50,653 nt of DNA from Saccoglossus kowalevskii (Eukaryota > Hemichordata > Enteropneusta > Harrimaniidae): assembly GCF_000003605.2 (NCBI RefSeq), contig NW_003137830.1, positions 549,638 to 600,290 of the forward strand. The letters are read 5' to 3'. Shown here one piece after another: positions 34,960-47,895 of this stretch; within the stretch, counting starts at the first letter, position 1, and every line of letters begins with the position of its first letter. The notes beneath the pieces are model-generated. The model was not told the DNA's origin. It ran no database searches and saw nothing but the letters and a program-made list of their open reading frames with translations. A program made the position numbers and the translations under genes.

Positions 34960-36061
34960 TTTTTAATTGGAGACTGCACTTCATTGTTTTACTGTGTTAT
35001 TTTGTTGATCACACAAGGATTTCTGCCATGCTTGAAAGTTATGTACAGCCGAGTTAAGTATTGTATTAGTATACTGGTAGTAATGTAACTTTTTTGCTTG
35101 CCTCTATTATTAAGTCTGCTAACCTTCAATTGCAGGCAGTTTTCGTTCAGCATTTAGTAGGAAAATACTCTTTGTTCTGAATAATACTAGTTTACCCTTT
35201 TTCCTGAACAATCTTGTACTTGCATGATGGGAAGTATAGGTCCCCCCCCCTAATTTTTTAAAAATAGGTTATTTTTAGATCAGCAACACTCAGGATTTAA
35301 ATCAATAATTTCCTAGCTTAGTGCCGGGAGGGGAGTTGTGGTGGAATGCAACAAGAAGTCCACCATGACATGCTGCAAGTCATGGCCTCGTGTCCTATTC
35401 AAAAGAAGTTGCGTAACATGCATGCTGTGAATAAACACAACCGGCAATGGAGCTGTAGAAAAAACTCTGGCCTAATTCGCATTATCACTCTAAGTATGGC
35501 AACTTGAACTTCCTCGGGTCTTTGATGTTTACTAGAGACCAAAAACTGGCCATTAGCATCCTTCTTGCCATCATTCAACTATCAGTTAATCACACAAGTA
35601 GCCACGCTGTTTCAAGTATAACAACCACTCTTACGGTCAGTGTCTTGTAAAATGTTATGAGGCCAAACAAAATGATGACCGCAAGTGTCGCTGTTACACT
35701 TGAAGTGACGTGGCTATAAAGAGAAACTAACAACTTGTACCATTCGCGACAAAAACGCAAAGTAAATACATGTATACTCGTACACTAATTGGAAGGGTAC
35801 ATTTGCATAAACACAAAAGACTATTCAATGCGTTGTGCGTGTCTGTATAGCCATCTCAACCAAATCCCTGATACTGTCTGCCAATACAAAAGTCATGGTT
35901 CTAACCTCGTTTGGCCATCTTTTTCAATAGTTGAAAAAGAAATAGCATTTGCCTTCAAAATTTCAAACCTTGACTCCTGGCAAGCTCAAAGTTCAGAAAT
36001 TCTTGACACAAACAAGTATGCAAAATATCTATGTCCATATACCATAACTTTGGTTGTTACC

Positions 36062-36251
36062 TAGACTGGCACAGTCTGGGTGATTTATTTCTTTTTAAAA
36101 TTAAATAAAAATAAATAGCAAAATGGAGGTGTTAACGCGAAATCCACTAACGTGAAATCACCCAATGTGGTGGTGTCGCAATCAACCCACCCTTCGCAAA
36201 ACTATTTTTTCCCTTTTTTTTAAAAAAAATCACCACAGCTGGGCCAGTCTA
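36062..36251. mobile_element. MITE with TAGACTGGC...GCCAGTCTA inverted ends
   Basis: The left arm 36062-36086 and right arm 36227-36251 match as inverted copies at about 20 of 25 positions. If the element begins one base in (AGACTGG), ACCT flanks both sides as a possible 4-bp target duplication. The interior is AT-rich with no ORF. Confidence 0.7.
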
Positions 36252-39153
36252 CCTAATATTCATATGAAACCATCTGGCAATTACTAAACTGCATGTGAAA
36301 ACAGCTACAGTGATTATTAATTTGCATATCACAGAAACTGATTACAAATCTACATAGAGACGAAAGACTGGAATGATAGAAGTAAATACACTGCCAGAAC
36401 GAGTACTAGTAGTTTAATATTGTCAATTCCTACAGTAAGTAAAAGTTGTGCGGTTGGCATATTGGTGGATTAACAGACTTACTGATATAAGGTAAGTGGT
36501 AAATTGCCCAAACTATACTTCTGAATTGGTGTGATAGTGAGAATCTACTATGGTGCAATGCTTAAATTTTAGTTATTCTACAATTACAGGTCCAAAATAT
36601 GAAATTGGAAGGCACCAATGCAATGGCATCACCTTGGGCAGGGATCGGGCCATATATAATTTGAAGTCCTTTATTAATGATTTCACGGCTGTGTTAATCA
36701 TATGAACCAGAAATTACAAAATTAATATTGCCAACAGTTCTTGCAAATCGTTGCCCTAGAGGGCAGTACATGTATTCAAAAAGTACACAAGAAAAAAGTT
36801 CCAGGCACCCCTTGCGACTAAAATGGCAAGTATTGTTCACTTAGGGCTGGTATCAGCTGGATTAAAGTATTTTAAAATTGTCCAGAAAGCATTAGCTGGT
36901 AGCCCGAGGCAGTGTCGCGACAAGAGAATAGAACAAAGTTTAATATTTATATAGTTTGTGATTGTGATACTAAAACATTGTGAAATGCTTTGATACATCC
37001 CACCAGAAGTCGTTTAGCGGGGTAAACATTATGATCTGACATTGTGTAAACTCACGCCACCAGCGGGCGTCATCCTATATTCAACCAATAACATATTGAA
37101 ATTGTACATCTGTTTATTATGCTTATTGTCAAAACTTTATTGAGCTTAATTGAATTCATTTTATTTTATTTTAGGGCTGACATTTGTTTTCGAAATATGG
37201 CTACGTTAATCATTGTATTTGGCAGTTATCGTACGCCTACCAGTACGTTAAAATGAATTAACACGTGCTATGGGTGGACTACAACCATGGTGATATGAGA
37301 GAATTCGGGAACGCAAAATAATCTACCATCTTGACATTCATTAATTATCAGACCTTGAACATGTAAGGGGGGCTTGCCTGGAAAAGTGGTAGGAGTGGGT
37401 CCCCTTTTTGAGCAACGTGTCTGGGGGGAATACATCATCATTCATTGCCGAATTTATAAAAACTCAAAAAATGTTTAAAAGCATAATTCAAGCCATAACA
37501 TATATAATTCTGGCAGAAGAATGGCTCATACAACTCAATACTCGTTATTCAATACTTCAGAGAATTTCCCCAAAAATATATAACTATACATGGTTTATGG
37601 TGCTGGGTTTTAAACCAGATATTGCTATCGCACTTGGGCTCTTCTGGTTCAAATATATCCCAAAAGAGCCCTCGTAATCTGGCCACTATACATTCTGGGG
37701 GTTACTGTGACTATAGTAGGAATTACTTGTCAATTATATAGGTATCTGTAGAAACATTCAAAAGAACTTACACCGACCTTTTTTTTTTTAAATTAGCTCT
37801 TCTCTCATCTAGTCATCCGTCAACAAATGTATTTGATTTTTTGAAAACAACGATTTCATTTCGTGACGGCATCCCAATTTCCTTTTTTTTTTCAACGAAC
37901 AATGTTGTCATATTGGGTTAAAAAATCATTTTCGTCTTCTAGGTAATTGCCAACTCGATTGATTTTGTTTATTTCATGACTGACAATATTTTGCCCGGGT
38001 ATTTTGCACGTATAGTATTTGTAATGTTTGGTAAATGCGTTATTTGTACCTTCAAATTCTCCCGACTATATGGTCTTACACTTGACTATAACCAAAGTTA
38101 TTGTTTGATTATTGTTTTTAGTGAGAACCCGGAGTCTGAGACAACCAAATATGTTTCCACAAACCGACAATATTGGCATTCAGCGGGTGAATGATTAATT
38201 ACAAAAAAAACAAACATGTTTATTGTTTATGTCATCTTTTTCAGTATTATACAATTTTTAAATTCAGATGATGGTAAGTTATTTTTTTTTAGATAAAACT
38301 GCTCTACTCTGCTCGTTATCATTCAATACAGACCGCTTATTACTATACAAGGTCATATGTGAAACAAAAACAACAACAACAACAATGTTTTGTGATACAC
38401 GCTATATTACCCATCATTGTCATTTTTTAACTCGAAACTTTTTATTTGAAACTTCCTACATTTGTTCGCTTCTGTGTATAGTAAGCGGATTCCTAGCATG
38501 AGTTAAAATGAAAAGAAGATTTCAGTTTACTGTACCACAAACTGCTATGACTAATGACCAAAGCCAGAAGGGCAATAACTATTTCTTTATCCCGAAAGAG
38601 AACAACGAGGCAGTATAAACGAAGTAAAACTGTGCGCCCAATTTTGTTGTTGTTTGCGATAAACTAAATGTTCCGGACGTTGTGACATCATAGTCGAATG
38701 ACACACAAATGACGCCAGAGGCAAGAAATACGTTGACAGAGGCCAATGTCAATATTTATTATATTTTCTGATGATATAGCCTGGGCCGACATCAAGAATA
38801 CTAGCTCCAAGTGGCCAAATGTGACCGCCATTATTGACCAGTATCATTAACTGTTTTATGCTTGAGGAATGATTTCGTGCGATACACCCTATCAAGGTGA
38901 CCTTGTTGTTCTCAAGGGCAGGTCATTTAAAGTGAAATGGGGTTCTATATTCTCCACTTTATTTGGCAAGGTATGCCAATGCAATAAAGACAGTTAATAT
39001 TCGACCACACGCATCTACTTCCTCGGCTGTCTATTTTCCCCGCTTTACTAAATCGGTAGCGAAGCGGAAACAGAGGTAGCTGGGGGTAACGCATGCACAC
39101 ACGTACATGCGTACATTATTATAGATGACCATGGGATGTCGTGTGTTATTAAA

Positions 39154-39390
39154 CAGTGGCGGTGGCACGAGGGGGGTGGGGGTGGCAGAGCGGTGGCCCC
39201 TCGAAAAAAGTTGGAGGGGGTCGTCCCTCCAGAATCAATTGCAAGCTGAAACCCTTTGTGTCAGCATAATTTATCCCTCAAAATGCAGGAAATATCGTTT
39301 CAGTGGGTCTAGATTTAAAATTTGTTAAGGGGGAGCATGTTGGTGAGCAGATCTCGCCCCTCATGCAAAATTTCGTGCCACCGCCTCTAT
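39154..39390. mobile_element. hAT-like non-autonomous element
   Basis: The left end CAGTGGCGGTGGCACG and inverted right end CGTGCCACCGCC (39374-39385, then TCTA) share a 12-bp perfect inverted repeat. CAGnGGCGG-type ends are typical of hAT elements. Both flanks contain TTAAA, which may be the remains of a target duplication. No transposase is present. Confidence 0.65.
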
Positions 39391-39869
39391 TAAAGTTGTT
39401 TTGTCGGCTCAGTGAATTTTGTTTGAAGGTATTGACATGTCAAATAATATATGTACTGTAGTAAATGTAAGAGTTATGGTATTCACAATACATACGTACA
39501 GTTAATGTACAACTTAATTTTTGACAAGTAACATAAAATTCCCCGAAGTGGGGCGTTATATCATAAAAAGAAGTAACCTGAGTAAATCGAAAGGCTCTGT
39601 ACTATCATGTGGCCTAAGTAAGTTACTTATGAACCCTCTAGGGGAGCAAATAATACATAGTATATCAAACACAAACCAGGCCTGAACACAAACAATATCA
39701 TCTAGAGGCGTGTTACACGGAATCGTGTTATTTTATTTACTTCTAGGGAGTCATGCTGCCATTTTCCGAGACAATTATTTACACTGACACTACACGGTAC
39801 AAACTGATAAGTTGTTGACTTCTCTAGTAGTGGGCGAGACTGAGTAAGTAAATTTAACTTTCTGGAGTC

Positions 39870-42061
39870 ATGGCAGCTTCTAAACCCTATCAATTGGTTG
39901 AGGAGCTTGACGAAGACCTTTTAAACTGTGAGATATGTTCCGATCGTTATACCAATGCGAAACTACTTCCGTGTCAACATAGTTTTTGTGAAGATTGTCT
40001 CGTTACGATGGTCTCAAGGAGTGGACTTCCTGGCGTTGTTATATGTCCTCTGTGTAGACGTAAACATGACATTCCTGGCGGCATCTCAAATGTAGAAAAT
40101 AATATGTTTATTAATCAGTTAGTAGAGGTTTTCAATGTACGAGATGAGAATACCTGTCAGCCGATAAAATGTACAGCGTGCGCAGAGTCAGAAGTCATTA
40201 AACGATGTTTGGATTGTGCAATGGATGTATGTGACAACTGTGCACGTGCTCATACCAAGTTTCCAGTTACCAGAAATCACACAATCATAACACTGGAAGA
40301 ATACAAGTCGGACAAGACAGGGCAACTCCACTCAGCTGTTTACTGTGATAAACATCCGGATAATCAGATAAAATTATACTGCGACACATGTGAAGTGGCC
40401 ATCTGTCTAGAGTGTACTGTGATCGACCACCATCATCATCACTGCAAGTATCTGGATAATGCAGCATCAGAATTTAAAGAGAAATTAAGTGTGATGGTAA
40501 AGGAAATGAAAGTGAAGGAAAAAGAGGGAAGACAAAGTATAGTCTCTGTACAGAAGGTGTCCGATTCACTCGAATCCAATTTCAAGCAGGAAGAATCAAA
40601 GCTCTGTCAGTTTGTAGAGAAGATGATGGAAGAAACCTCACGTAAAATACGTGACAATGGAGCAACACTGATGAAGGAGATAGAAGACGTGCATAAAGTG
40701 ATGCAGAGTAACTTGAAAGCTCAACTGAAACAACTGGAGACATCAACCAGTGATTTAACTCGTACAAGAGAATTTGCTGAGAATCTACTGACTCACGGAA
40801 ATGCATCACATTTGATGTCTGCTAAGAAAAGCATGTCATCAGAATTACCACGACTACTAGAAATGTGCATTATACAAGAACCAAAAGAAAGTGACTACAT
40901 AAAGTTCTGTCCATCACAGAAAGTAAACCAAACTGCAGACATTGGGGTGATATCGACTCACCACTGTCTTGGTATTCACTCTCATCCTAATATTGTGAGA
41001 ATCCAAGATGATGTCATCGTTACCATGGGAAACAAGTTGAAAATAAAAGAACCGATTACACTTGACTGTATACAGGCTGCATTGAAGACACCCAGTGACA
41101 AACCTGTTAATATGACAATAAAAAATAGCCATGATGGGTCAGTAGAATTTAAATTTAAAGCTGAAAATGTGGGTGATTATGAACTGTCAGTATCATCATA
41201 TAATAAACCAGTGATGGGGTCACCTGTCAGCATAAATGTAATTCCGAGAAAAGGATTGATTTGTAATTTTGGTAGAAATAGCCCAGGATTAGGGAAACTA
41301 TCTTATCCCTTTGGTGTAGCATTGACCAAGAAAAGGAATATTTTAGTTTGTGATAGTGCCAGTAAAAAAATACAACTGTAGGGCGTCTTTCATTCCACTA
41401 TTACATTCAAAAATTTTCCAAAGTCATTCCATCCAATGTATTCTGCAGTGTCAGATGAAGGGTATATATTCACTACGGACCGTATCAATAAACAGGTGGT
41501 TGTATGTGATGACACCGGCAGACTAATAAGGTGTTTTGGTAACAATGAGCTAGATGATCCTCATGGCATTGCCATTAGTCCAACAAATGGGAAAGTGTAT
41601 GTTGCAGATAGAGGCTCAGATTGCATCAGATTGTATAGCCAGGAAGGAGATTACTGTACGTCTTTTGGTAGAAAGGGAAATCAGTCAGGAGAGATAGACG
41701 GATTGAATGGAATTGATGTTAACTGCGATGGCAATGTTGTTGTACCAGAAGAATATAATAATCGTGTACAAGTGTTTGAGCCATTTGGCTTGTCACTATT
41801 TACCTTTGAAGGAAACATCAAGGGTGAGTTAAACCAGCCAGAAGACGTGGTGACTGGCAGTGATATGTGTATGTATGTGTGTAATTATGGCAATGATAAT
41901 ATACTGAAGTTTGATAGTCGTGGTAGATATGTAGCTAGAATTGATAGCGACAAAGATAAGGTGATTTCCCCCAAGGTATATGTTTAACGGATGACAAACC
42001 TTATGCTAGAGTGATAGTTGCAGAGTATACAGGAAGGTATGTGAAAATATTTGCGCAATGA
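39870..42061 (+). pseudogene. TRIM2/3/71-like RING-B-box-filamin-NHL protein, broken by one stop and one frameshift
   Basis: The gene is intronless. The first 503 codons (39870-41381) encode a RING (from Cys20: CEICSDRY...CQHSFCEDC...CPLC), B-box 1 (CTACAES...), B-box 2 (CDKHPDNQIKLYCDTCEVAI), a coiled coil (about 197-320), a filamin/ABP280-type repeat (about 350-460) and the first NHL strand. A TAG at 41379-41381 then interrupts the frame. The same frame continues open through 41987 with four NHL-type units (DDPHGIAIS...VYVADRGSDCIRLYS). After that a one-base loss in the C-run near 41968-41972 ends the frame at TAA. Reading the shifted frame restores the usual end GICLTDDKPYARVIVAEYTGRYVKIFAQ-stop at 42059-42061 in parts. 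Active family members are E3 ligases or RNA-binding repressors. The disruptions suggest decay; a truncated RING/B-box/filamin protein could still be made. Confidence 0.85.
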
Positions 42062-44707
42062 ACGCAAGCTACATAAACACTCGTTATGACGAGTGGAGTT
42101 TGTTTGATGTAATAAATATTTATACAAAGTACAGTTATTGTATATTCTCCAAAATGGCGCTATTTTCAAATTCTTCAAAATTAGTTTGCCTTCACATACA
42201 CATACCATAAACTTATATGAAATACTTATATGCTGATGTCCCAAAACACTCATCATAACCAAGTCAACAAAAGTTAGTGTGCATTGCATTATTAATCTTC
42301 AAAATTTTAAAAATATTTTTTTTTGACATTACATGTATAATGTTAGTTTTTTTGATTTACCAATAATATATGTATTATATGCATATACATGTACTTTTAA
42401 TTCAAAGCATGTACGCATTCGCATACTAGTAGTTTTAAACTTGAACTGAAACACTTTTTTGTTTAAATTGAATCATTATGATTTGTACAATAAATGTTTG
42501 TTTATATAACCACACTTTCCAATAATAAATGCAATATGTTCTTCGACGAAATAATTGTTTTTATATGAATGTCATCTCTGTCTTCTACTTCCGGTATAGG
42601 GTATGTCCTCACTATTTTAAGAGTGAGTCATTCGGAATTGGAACTTGTTTAGAATAGCTGTGAATGGTAGGGTAGCAGCACTCTCTGTTAGCTTTGAGCT
42701 GTTATATTACAACTTATTAAATAAATTGATGGTTTCATTATGAGGTGTAGTTATAAGCTGATTAACCGTGGTAGTCATATACTAATACAGTAAGAATAAC
42801 TGTAATGTTTTGAGTTACGAATTGAGGAATATTTACCGGTACTCCTACATCCACTTGTTGTACATTCCATCTATAATTCTAGAAACCATAGACATAACAT
42901 GTGAAGTTGATTGATATTACAATCACAATGCAGGTTATTTCTTTGCAAAATGTTCACTCCCCGATTCTAAGCCACCTGATACAACCACCCTCACTGAAAT
43001 TACTAGTGATGCATTTTGGTATGAGATGGGGCGAAACTAGCTAATCAAGTATTATTCGTAATAAACAGCATAATTACAACATAATTACAGGTATTATTAT
43101 TTATAAAACAAACGTTATTTATCACAACACATTTTTGTGAGTTCACATTTATTATTAAATTTCTTTCTAAACCACCAAAAAACGTGCCCATGTGCATAAT
43201 GTAAATATATAACAGTACACAATATGAGACTATTCATAAAATACCGGCATTTACGATATTGACGCAAAGTAAATTTTCTTTATGACCTTATTATTATACG
43301 CCTTTTGTTGATTAAATTGAAAAAAGTCAATACAGGGAAATCTAAACCTGTGTTTGTACAGTGTTGAGTTTGCACTCGTTTACATAAGATCGAACAGTTT
43401 GCTGTTTCAAACTTGTTCAAACTCAGTTTCAATATAAGGGGACGTTATGGCCTGGATCACCGACTCTCAGAACTGAACTTTGCTGATTTTAAACAATATC
43501 ACTCCTTAAAATACGAGGACATTTCGACAGTGTCCGTAAACGCGGCAACTATTATTCCATTAATCAGTGTTCGCATCTTCTCGTCGTTATTGCATGTTAT
43601 AATACTTTCTGAAGATATTCGTAACGTGACTGTAAAAATACAATTGCTGGACATTTTTTTAAAACAAAAGAGCGGTTACGGCCTTCAAGTATGATGGGCC
43701 TGATGGTAAACTAGCTCTGAAAGCGAAACCATATTTTAGCTGACCTTTTCCTTTCAAAGTTTTTCAAAAAGACACAATAATAATGTCATTGACAAAATAC
43801 CGGAATTTGTCTTCTCGTCCATCGAATGATTAGGCATATATGCTCCGCAATTATTTGGTGTGCGTTTTCATTGATCAGTTGTGGGAGGGCAAGGGTCACA
43901 TAGGGTACAGCAAGTGCAACCGCCTATTCACAGAGTAAGTAGACTATATCGCATTTCGACATGTCTGCGGGATGTGCTCTTTTACATATGTAAAATAATA
44001 TGGAACAAACAAATTACCATGGTTTATATAATCTGCAAATTGGGAAAAATTTTCGCAATTTGACAAATTATTATTGCGGGAATTGTAAGCGCTTGTGATT
44101 TCTCTAATCCGAAAATTCTCTTTATCAAAGTAGCTCCCTGAATTTGTGATGATATTTAAAGTGACATCTTGTGAAATATACACAGGATATCAGTTCTACC
44201 CATGATAGCCATACAGTATATAAATGCATACAATTAAAATATAAACAAATGATATATCAATAACGTATCTATTTTATTGCTAACAATAATAGCAGGTAAG
44301 TAACAAAATAAAATTATATGTAATTATGTAATATATATAATTATTGACTATGTAATATTAAAACACAATGCCACAAACCGATTACTAAACTATAAAAATG
44401 CATGTCAGTGCGTTCCTCGCAGAAATTCAGGTGATCACCCTCGCTTTAAGTTCAAGATTTTATTCCAGTCGAAGTACCAATAATCTGAACTTTTGTTCAT
44501 TTTATTTACAATTGTAAAATCGACGTTTGAATAACAATGGAAAGGTTTAAAGAAATTATCCCCTATTTAACAATATTTCGTTTAGCCGTCATTTTCACAC
44601 TCTATTTAGTCTATAATGTACAAATAATTTCAAAATAAATATTGTCCAACGCTGTATTGTCTTCATTATTGTCCTCTAACAGCTTCTCTTTATTGAATAG
44701 CAGTGAT
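42062..44707. other. Intergenic region, template of a downstream duplication
   Basis: No gene was recognised. Parts of 42410-42790 and about 43690-43760 recur at 50190-50575 and 50590-50653, so this flank was copied together with the NHL end of the TRIM gene. Open frames of up to 93 codons (43413-43694) have no supporting features. Confidence 0.55.
44689..44694 (-). terminator. Possible polyadenylation signal of p62 copy B
   Basis: AATAAA on the gene strand begins 13 bp after the copy-B stop codon. This is unusually close, and further signals downstream are possible. Confidence 0.35.
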
Positions 44708-47700
44708 CTATTTAGCAGTAGCTTGAGCCTCTCTTTGAGCTTTGTAACATTGACAACGATGACAACCAATCCCGTTAGAACCATGCGGACCTCTTCCGCA
44801 TGGATGTCCACGGTTTTGTTTCATCCAAAAACGTTCACGCATACCATGGTGATCTACATCAACATCAAAACCTGTAATGACAAATGAAACTAATTAATTT
44901 ACTTGTAACGTTGGAACGTTGGACATGGAACACATACTAGCACTTTAATGATGGCAATATATGCTACATACCTTTACTATGTTTCATTCTAGGAGATATA
45001 TTTGAGGATAAATGTTTATTCTGTGCAATGAACATTGCCATTCTTCTAGGACAATGCATTTGTTGAAATCTTCTGAATTGCCCACCACCGGAGACACAGG
45101 TTTGGTTGGGTATTACGGGACGAATGACTCGACTTCTGAATGGTCCTAGGACCGGGGAAAATCTTTCTTTCAGGTTTTTCAGTTGCTGCACTTGGTGAGA
45201 CCTTTTAAATCGTTTACCACTGGAGACACATATAGGGTTTGGTGTCATCTTCTGAATTTTGATTTGGTGATCTCTGAATGGTTTTGTCATTGTGGAACAT
45301 CTTGTGTGATGTCTCACTGGTTGTGCTTGATCGGGTCTTTTGAACTTTTTACCACCAGTTGATCTACATCTCCCTATGTTATGCCACATGCGTCGTGATT
45401 GGTGCAATCTTTTGACTTGTTTACCATCAGAGGCACACGTTGGTATGGACTTCATATTGGGATCAACGCTTCGGTGTGGTTTGGATGGTTTTGTCATAGT
45501 GGTAGAGTTTCTCATAGGCATTGTGACTTTCTGTGATGGGTGGAATTTTTTGTATAGCTCAGCGTCAGAGAATGGTGCTGTTTTAAGCAGTATTCTTTGG
45601 TTATTCCATTTGTGGCCTCTGAAAGGTCTTAGCGAAAGTCTGCGTCTGCACCGCTTTATTTGCTGTTCTTGTCGGAATTTTTTTAGTTGGGTTGACATGT
45701 TTATCATACTGCGGCTGCGGTCTCTGCAACATCTGGGAGATGTTTGGAATGTTGAACATTTCCCTGCAGGTTGGTTTAAACGATGTCTTTGGTGGTTATT
45801 TTCTCCAGTCTTACTATCTCCATAGTTCTTTCTAACATCAGTTGGCTTTTTGAAAACAGCTTTTCGTTGTAGAAGTCTTTTCCGTTTGGGGTTCGCTACA
45901 AATAACGAATTTGCAAATTGTTAGAATTTAAGTTTTATATTTGTTTAGCCATGTTCATAATTATGAATGTGTGAAAGGCAGATGGACAATGGATATGGTA
46001 CTAGATCTGATATGCTGCCCCTTAACTAACTTACCTAATGGTTCTAAGATGTCAGCATCACCAACGTGTTTCAAACACTTCGGATGTGGGTTGATCCCCT
46101 CAGTTGTATTCTCAGGAACATTCTCCTCGGTTGGTGTATCATTAGCCGGACGCGTTTCCTCTAGTATATTTTGCCTTTGTCCCCACTTATTATTGCATTT
46201 GGGAGTCACCTTATGTTGAAACCCACCAGAGAGAAGTCGCCAGATACAAGGACGAGAAAATCTCTATAAACATAAAAGAGGAGATTCTAACTAGCAACAT
46301 AAAAATGTAACACAGCAAATATTTTATTAAATATTTGTAAATTATTTAATATTATATTGAATAATTTTATCAACCAGTCCTTAAATATGAGATAGAAGTA
46401 TTTATATTACTGTATAAAGCTCACCAATTACATAGCGCATAAATGTTTTCCTCTCTTTAATATATTTACATTAATGTGAAGTTTGGTTAAAACTTTGGCA
46501 AAGATAATGAAACAAACTTACCTTCATATGGCTACGACCAATCTGTGGTTTACGAATCTTAATCATCTCATGATCTGGGTGAAGTCCTTTCTCCTCACAT
46601 CCTTTACACAGATCATAACCAGGACACACAACACACTTGAAACGTGGTCCAACAATTCGGTTTTCACACCCATCACACATTATTCGAGGATAATGTACTT
46701 TCTTGTGATACTTTTTACCAGTCACTGAAGAGAAAAACAGCAACTCATTGTAAGTTATATATGTAACAATAGAAAAAGCCAAATTCACGATGTCATATTG
46801 GTTATTCATTAAATATGCGCAATGTGCAATGTGTGTGTTTGTATAATCGTGATATCGGTTACTGTTCATTTCAAACTGGTTTCCAAAAGCACGAGTCAAA
46901 CACGTTTTGGGTATTGCGTTTGACGAAAAGCGAGTGAGTGACGTCAATGTACGAGCGTTAAATTTATTATTTATTTCTATAAGTGTTATATTTCTTTGAT
47001 ATAGTATGTCATCATGCAATAAATATACTTACGACGTATGTAGACTTTTAAGATATATTTACTGAGTTGGCCAACAACGTCTTCCAATTCTTTGTCAGTG
47101 GAAAAAGTGATCGAGTCACCCTCGCTATCTGAAATGGTAATGAGATATACTTCATTTCGTTCTATCTACTGTCACAGAAGTCGACTCGGATATTCAGTCA
47201 TGTATAGTCGAGGATATTTTACGTAAATATTCTATAAATGAACACTGTTCATGACATCACTGTCCGATCACGTCATCATAATCATCGCTAAATATCACAA
47301 AACAACATTAAATAAGAATTTCTCTGAAAATTGAATAGTGGCCATATTTTATGACTCAGTTTTCAGACGATATTAACTGGCGGAATTTAAAGGTATACAA
47401 TAACTGTCGCAGCTGACACCAATTAGTAAATAACAGAGGTCAGATATGAACTGTACATGTTTACTATCGCGTTAAGGAAATTAACTATACAAGTTTTCAA
47501 TTGTTACAATGTCGTATTTAGTATTTAATCAATTGTTCCGATACAATGTGATATAATTTTTTTTATAATTATCTATAATTGTAATAACGGCAAATTGTGA
47601 AATACAAATAAGTTACGAAAATTTGCAAATATTTATTTGAAACACGCCTATTAGTGTGTCATATATTCGGTTACCGAGTCGTTGCTTATGGAATGTAGAA

Positions 47701-47895
47701 AAGTAATGAAATAATAAAATGCTTACCTCTGTACGAGAGTGTGAACGAATCCGATCTTCCAATAGATGGGAATACCTGTGTTATTTTCGTAGACAGGTAC
47801 TCGTAGCTTGTGGATGCACCCTGATCCACAGCAAATCGACGAATTTCTTGACTGTCGTCGGCAGTCTGCAAATATGCTTTCACTGTAATAGACAT
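44708..47895 (-). CDS. Sequestosome-1/p62, copy B: truncated paralog without LIR and UBA
   Basis: Exons on the minus strand: 47727-47895, 47033-47128, 46522-46724, 46035-46263 and 44708-44871, all phase-compatible (286 residues), plus a cassette exon (separate entry). PB1 is complete; its first exon is identical in protein to copy A. The ZZ finger keeps its eight ligands (C105, C108, C119, C122, C128, C131 and two His), but CPGYDLC has Gly124 where copy A and human p62 have Asp (human Asp147), one of the N-degron-binding acids. The equivalent of the VDVDVEHHG exon starts normally (GFDVDVDHHGMR), then stops with TAG at 44708-44710. The exons for LIR and UBA are absent downstream. It could bind copy A through PB1 but not ubiquitin or LC3, acting as a modulator; that is inference. 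It may also be decaying. Confidence 0.85.
44972..45895 (-). CDS. Novel phase 1-1 cassette exon of p62 copy B, 308 codons, with ~45-residue repeats
   Basis: 924 bp are fully open between the acceptor TTTGTAG (before 45895) and the donor AAAG|GTATGT (after 44972). Both ends are phase 1 and lie between the same two exons as the 167-codon exon of copy A. It begins ANPKRKR, matching ANKKHRKR in A, and ends with HCPRRMAMF plus a short tail, as in A. Four repeat units carry cores CASDGKQVKRLHQ, STGGKKFKRPDQ, CVSSGKRFKRSHQ and CVSGGGQFRRFQQ, spaced 23, 46 and 44 residues. A linker resembling TMTKP(F/S)(R/K) precedes two of them. The product is strongly basic with regular Cys and His. Such a long open frame in AT-rich DNA, with both boundaries kept, argues for coding function. 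Metal or RNA binding is speculation. Confidence 0.75.

Larger units (their letters stand above)
34770..39869. other. Gene-poor region: SREBP 3' UTR and intergenic DNA
   Basis: The SREBP 3' UTR ends near the AATAAA at 34954-34959. The other 4.9 kb hold two inverted-repeat elements (36062-36251, 39154-39390), a C-run (35240-35250) and a short CAA run near 38371. Open frames of up to 91 codons (for example 35789-36064 and 37408-37677) show no splice-supported or recognisable protein. A TATA/initiator for the TRIM gene was not identified. Confidence 0.55.

Noticed and set aside
35789-36064. Short genes in the 34.8-39.9 kb gap
   Set aside because: Frames there lack splice partners, compositional bias and any recognisable family motif.
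41379-41381. Programmed stop readthrough in TRIM-NHL
   Set aside because: The context CTG TAG GGC is not a known leaky context and a second disruption follows downstream; decay is simpler.
41961-41980. Programmed -1 ribosomal frameshift in TRIM-NHL
   Set aside because: No X-XXY-YYZ slippery heptamer fits the zero frame, and no evident downstream structure was seen.
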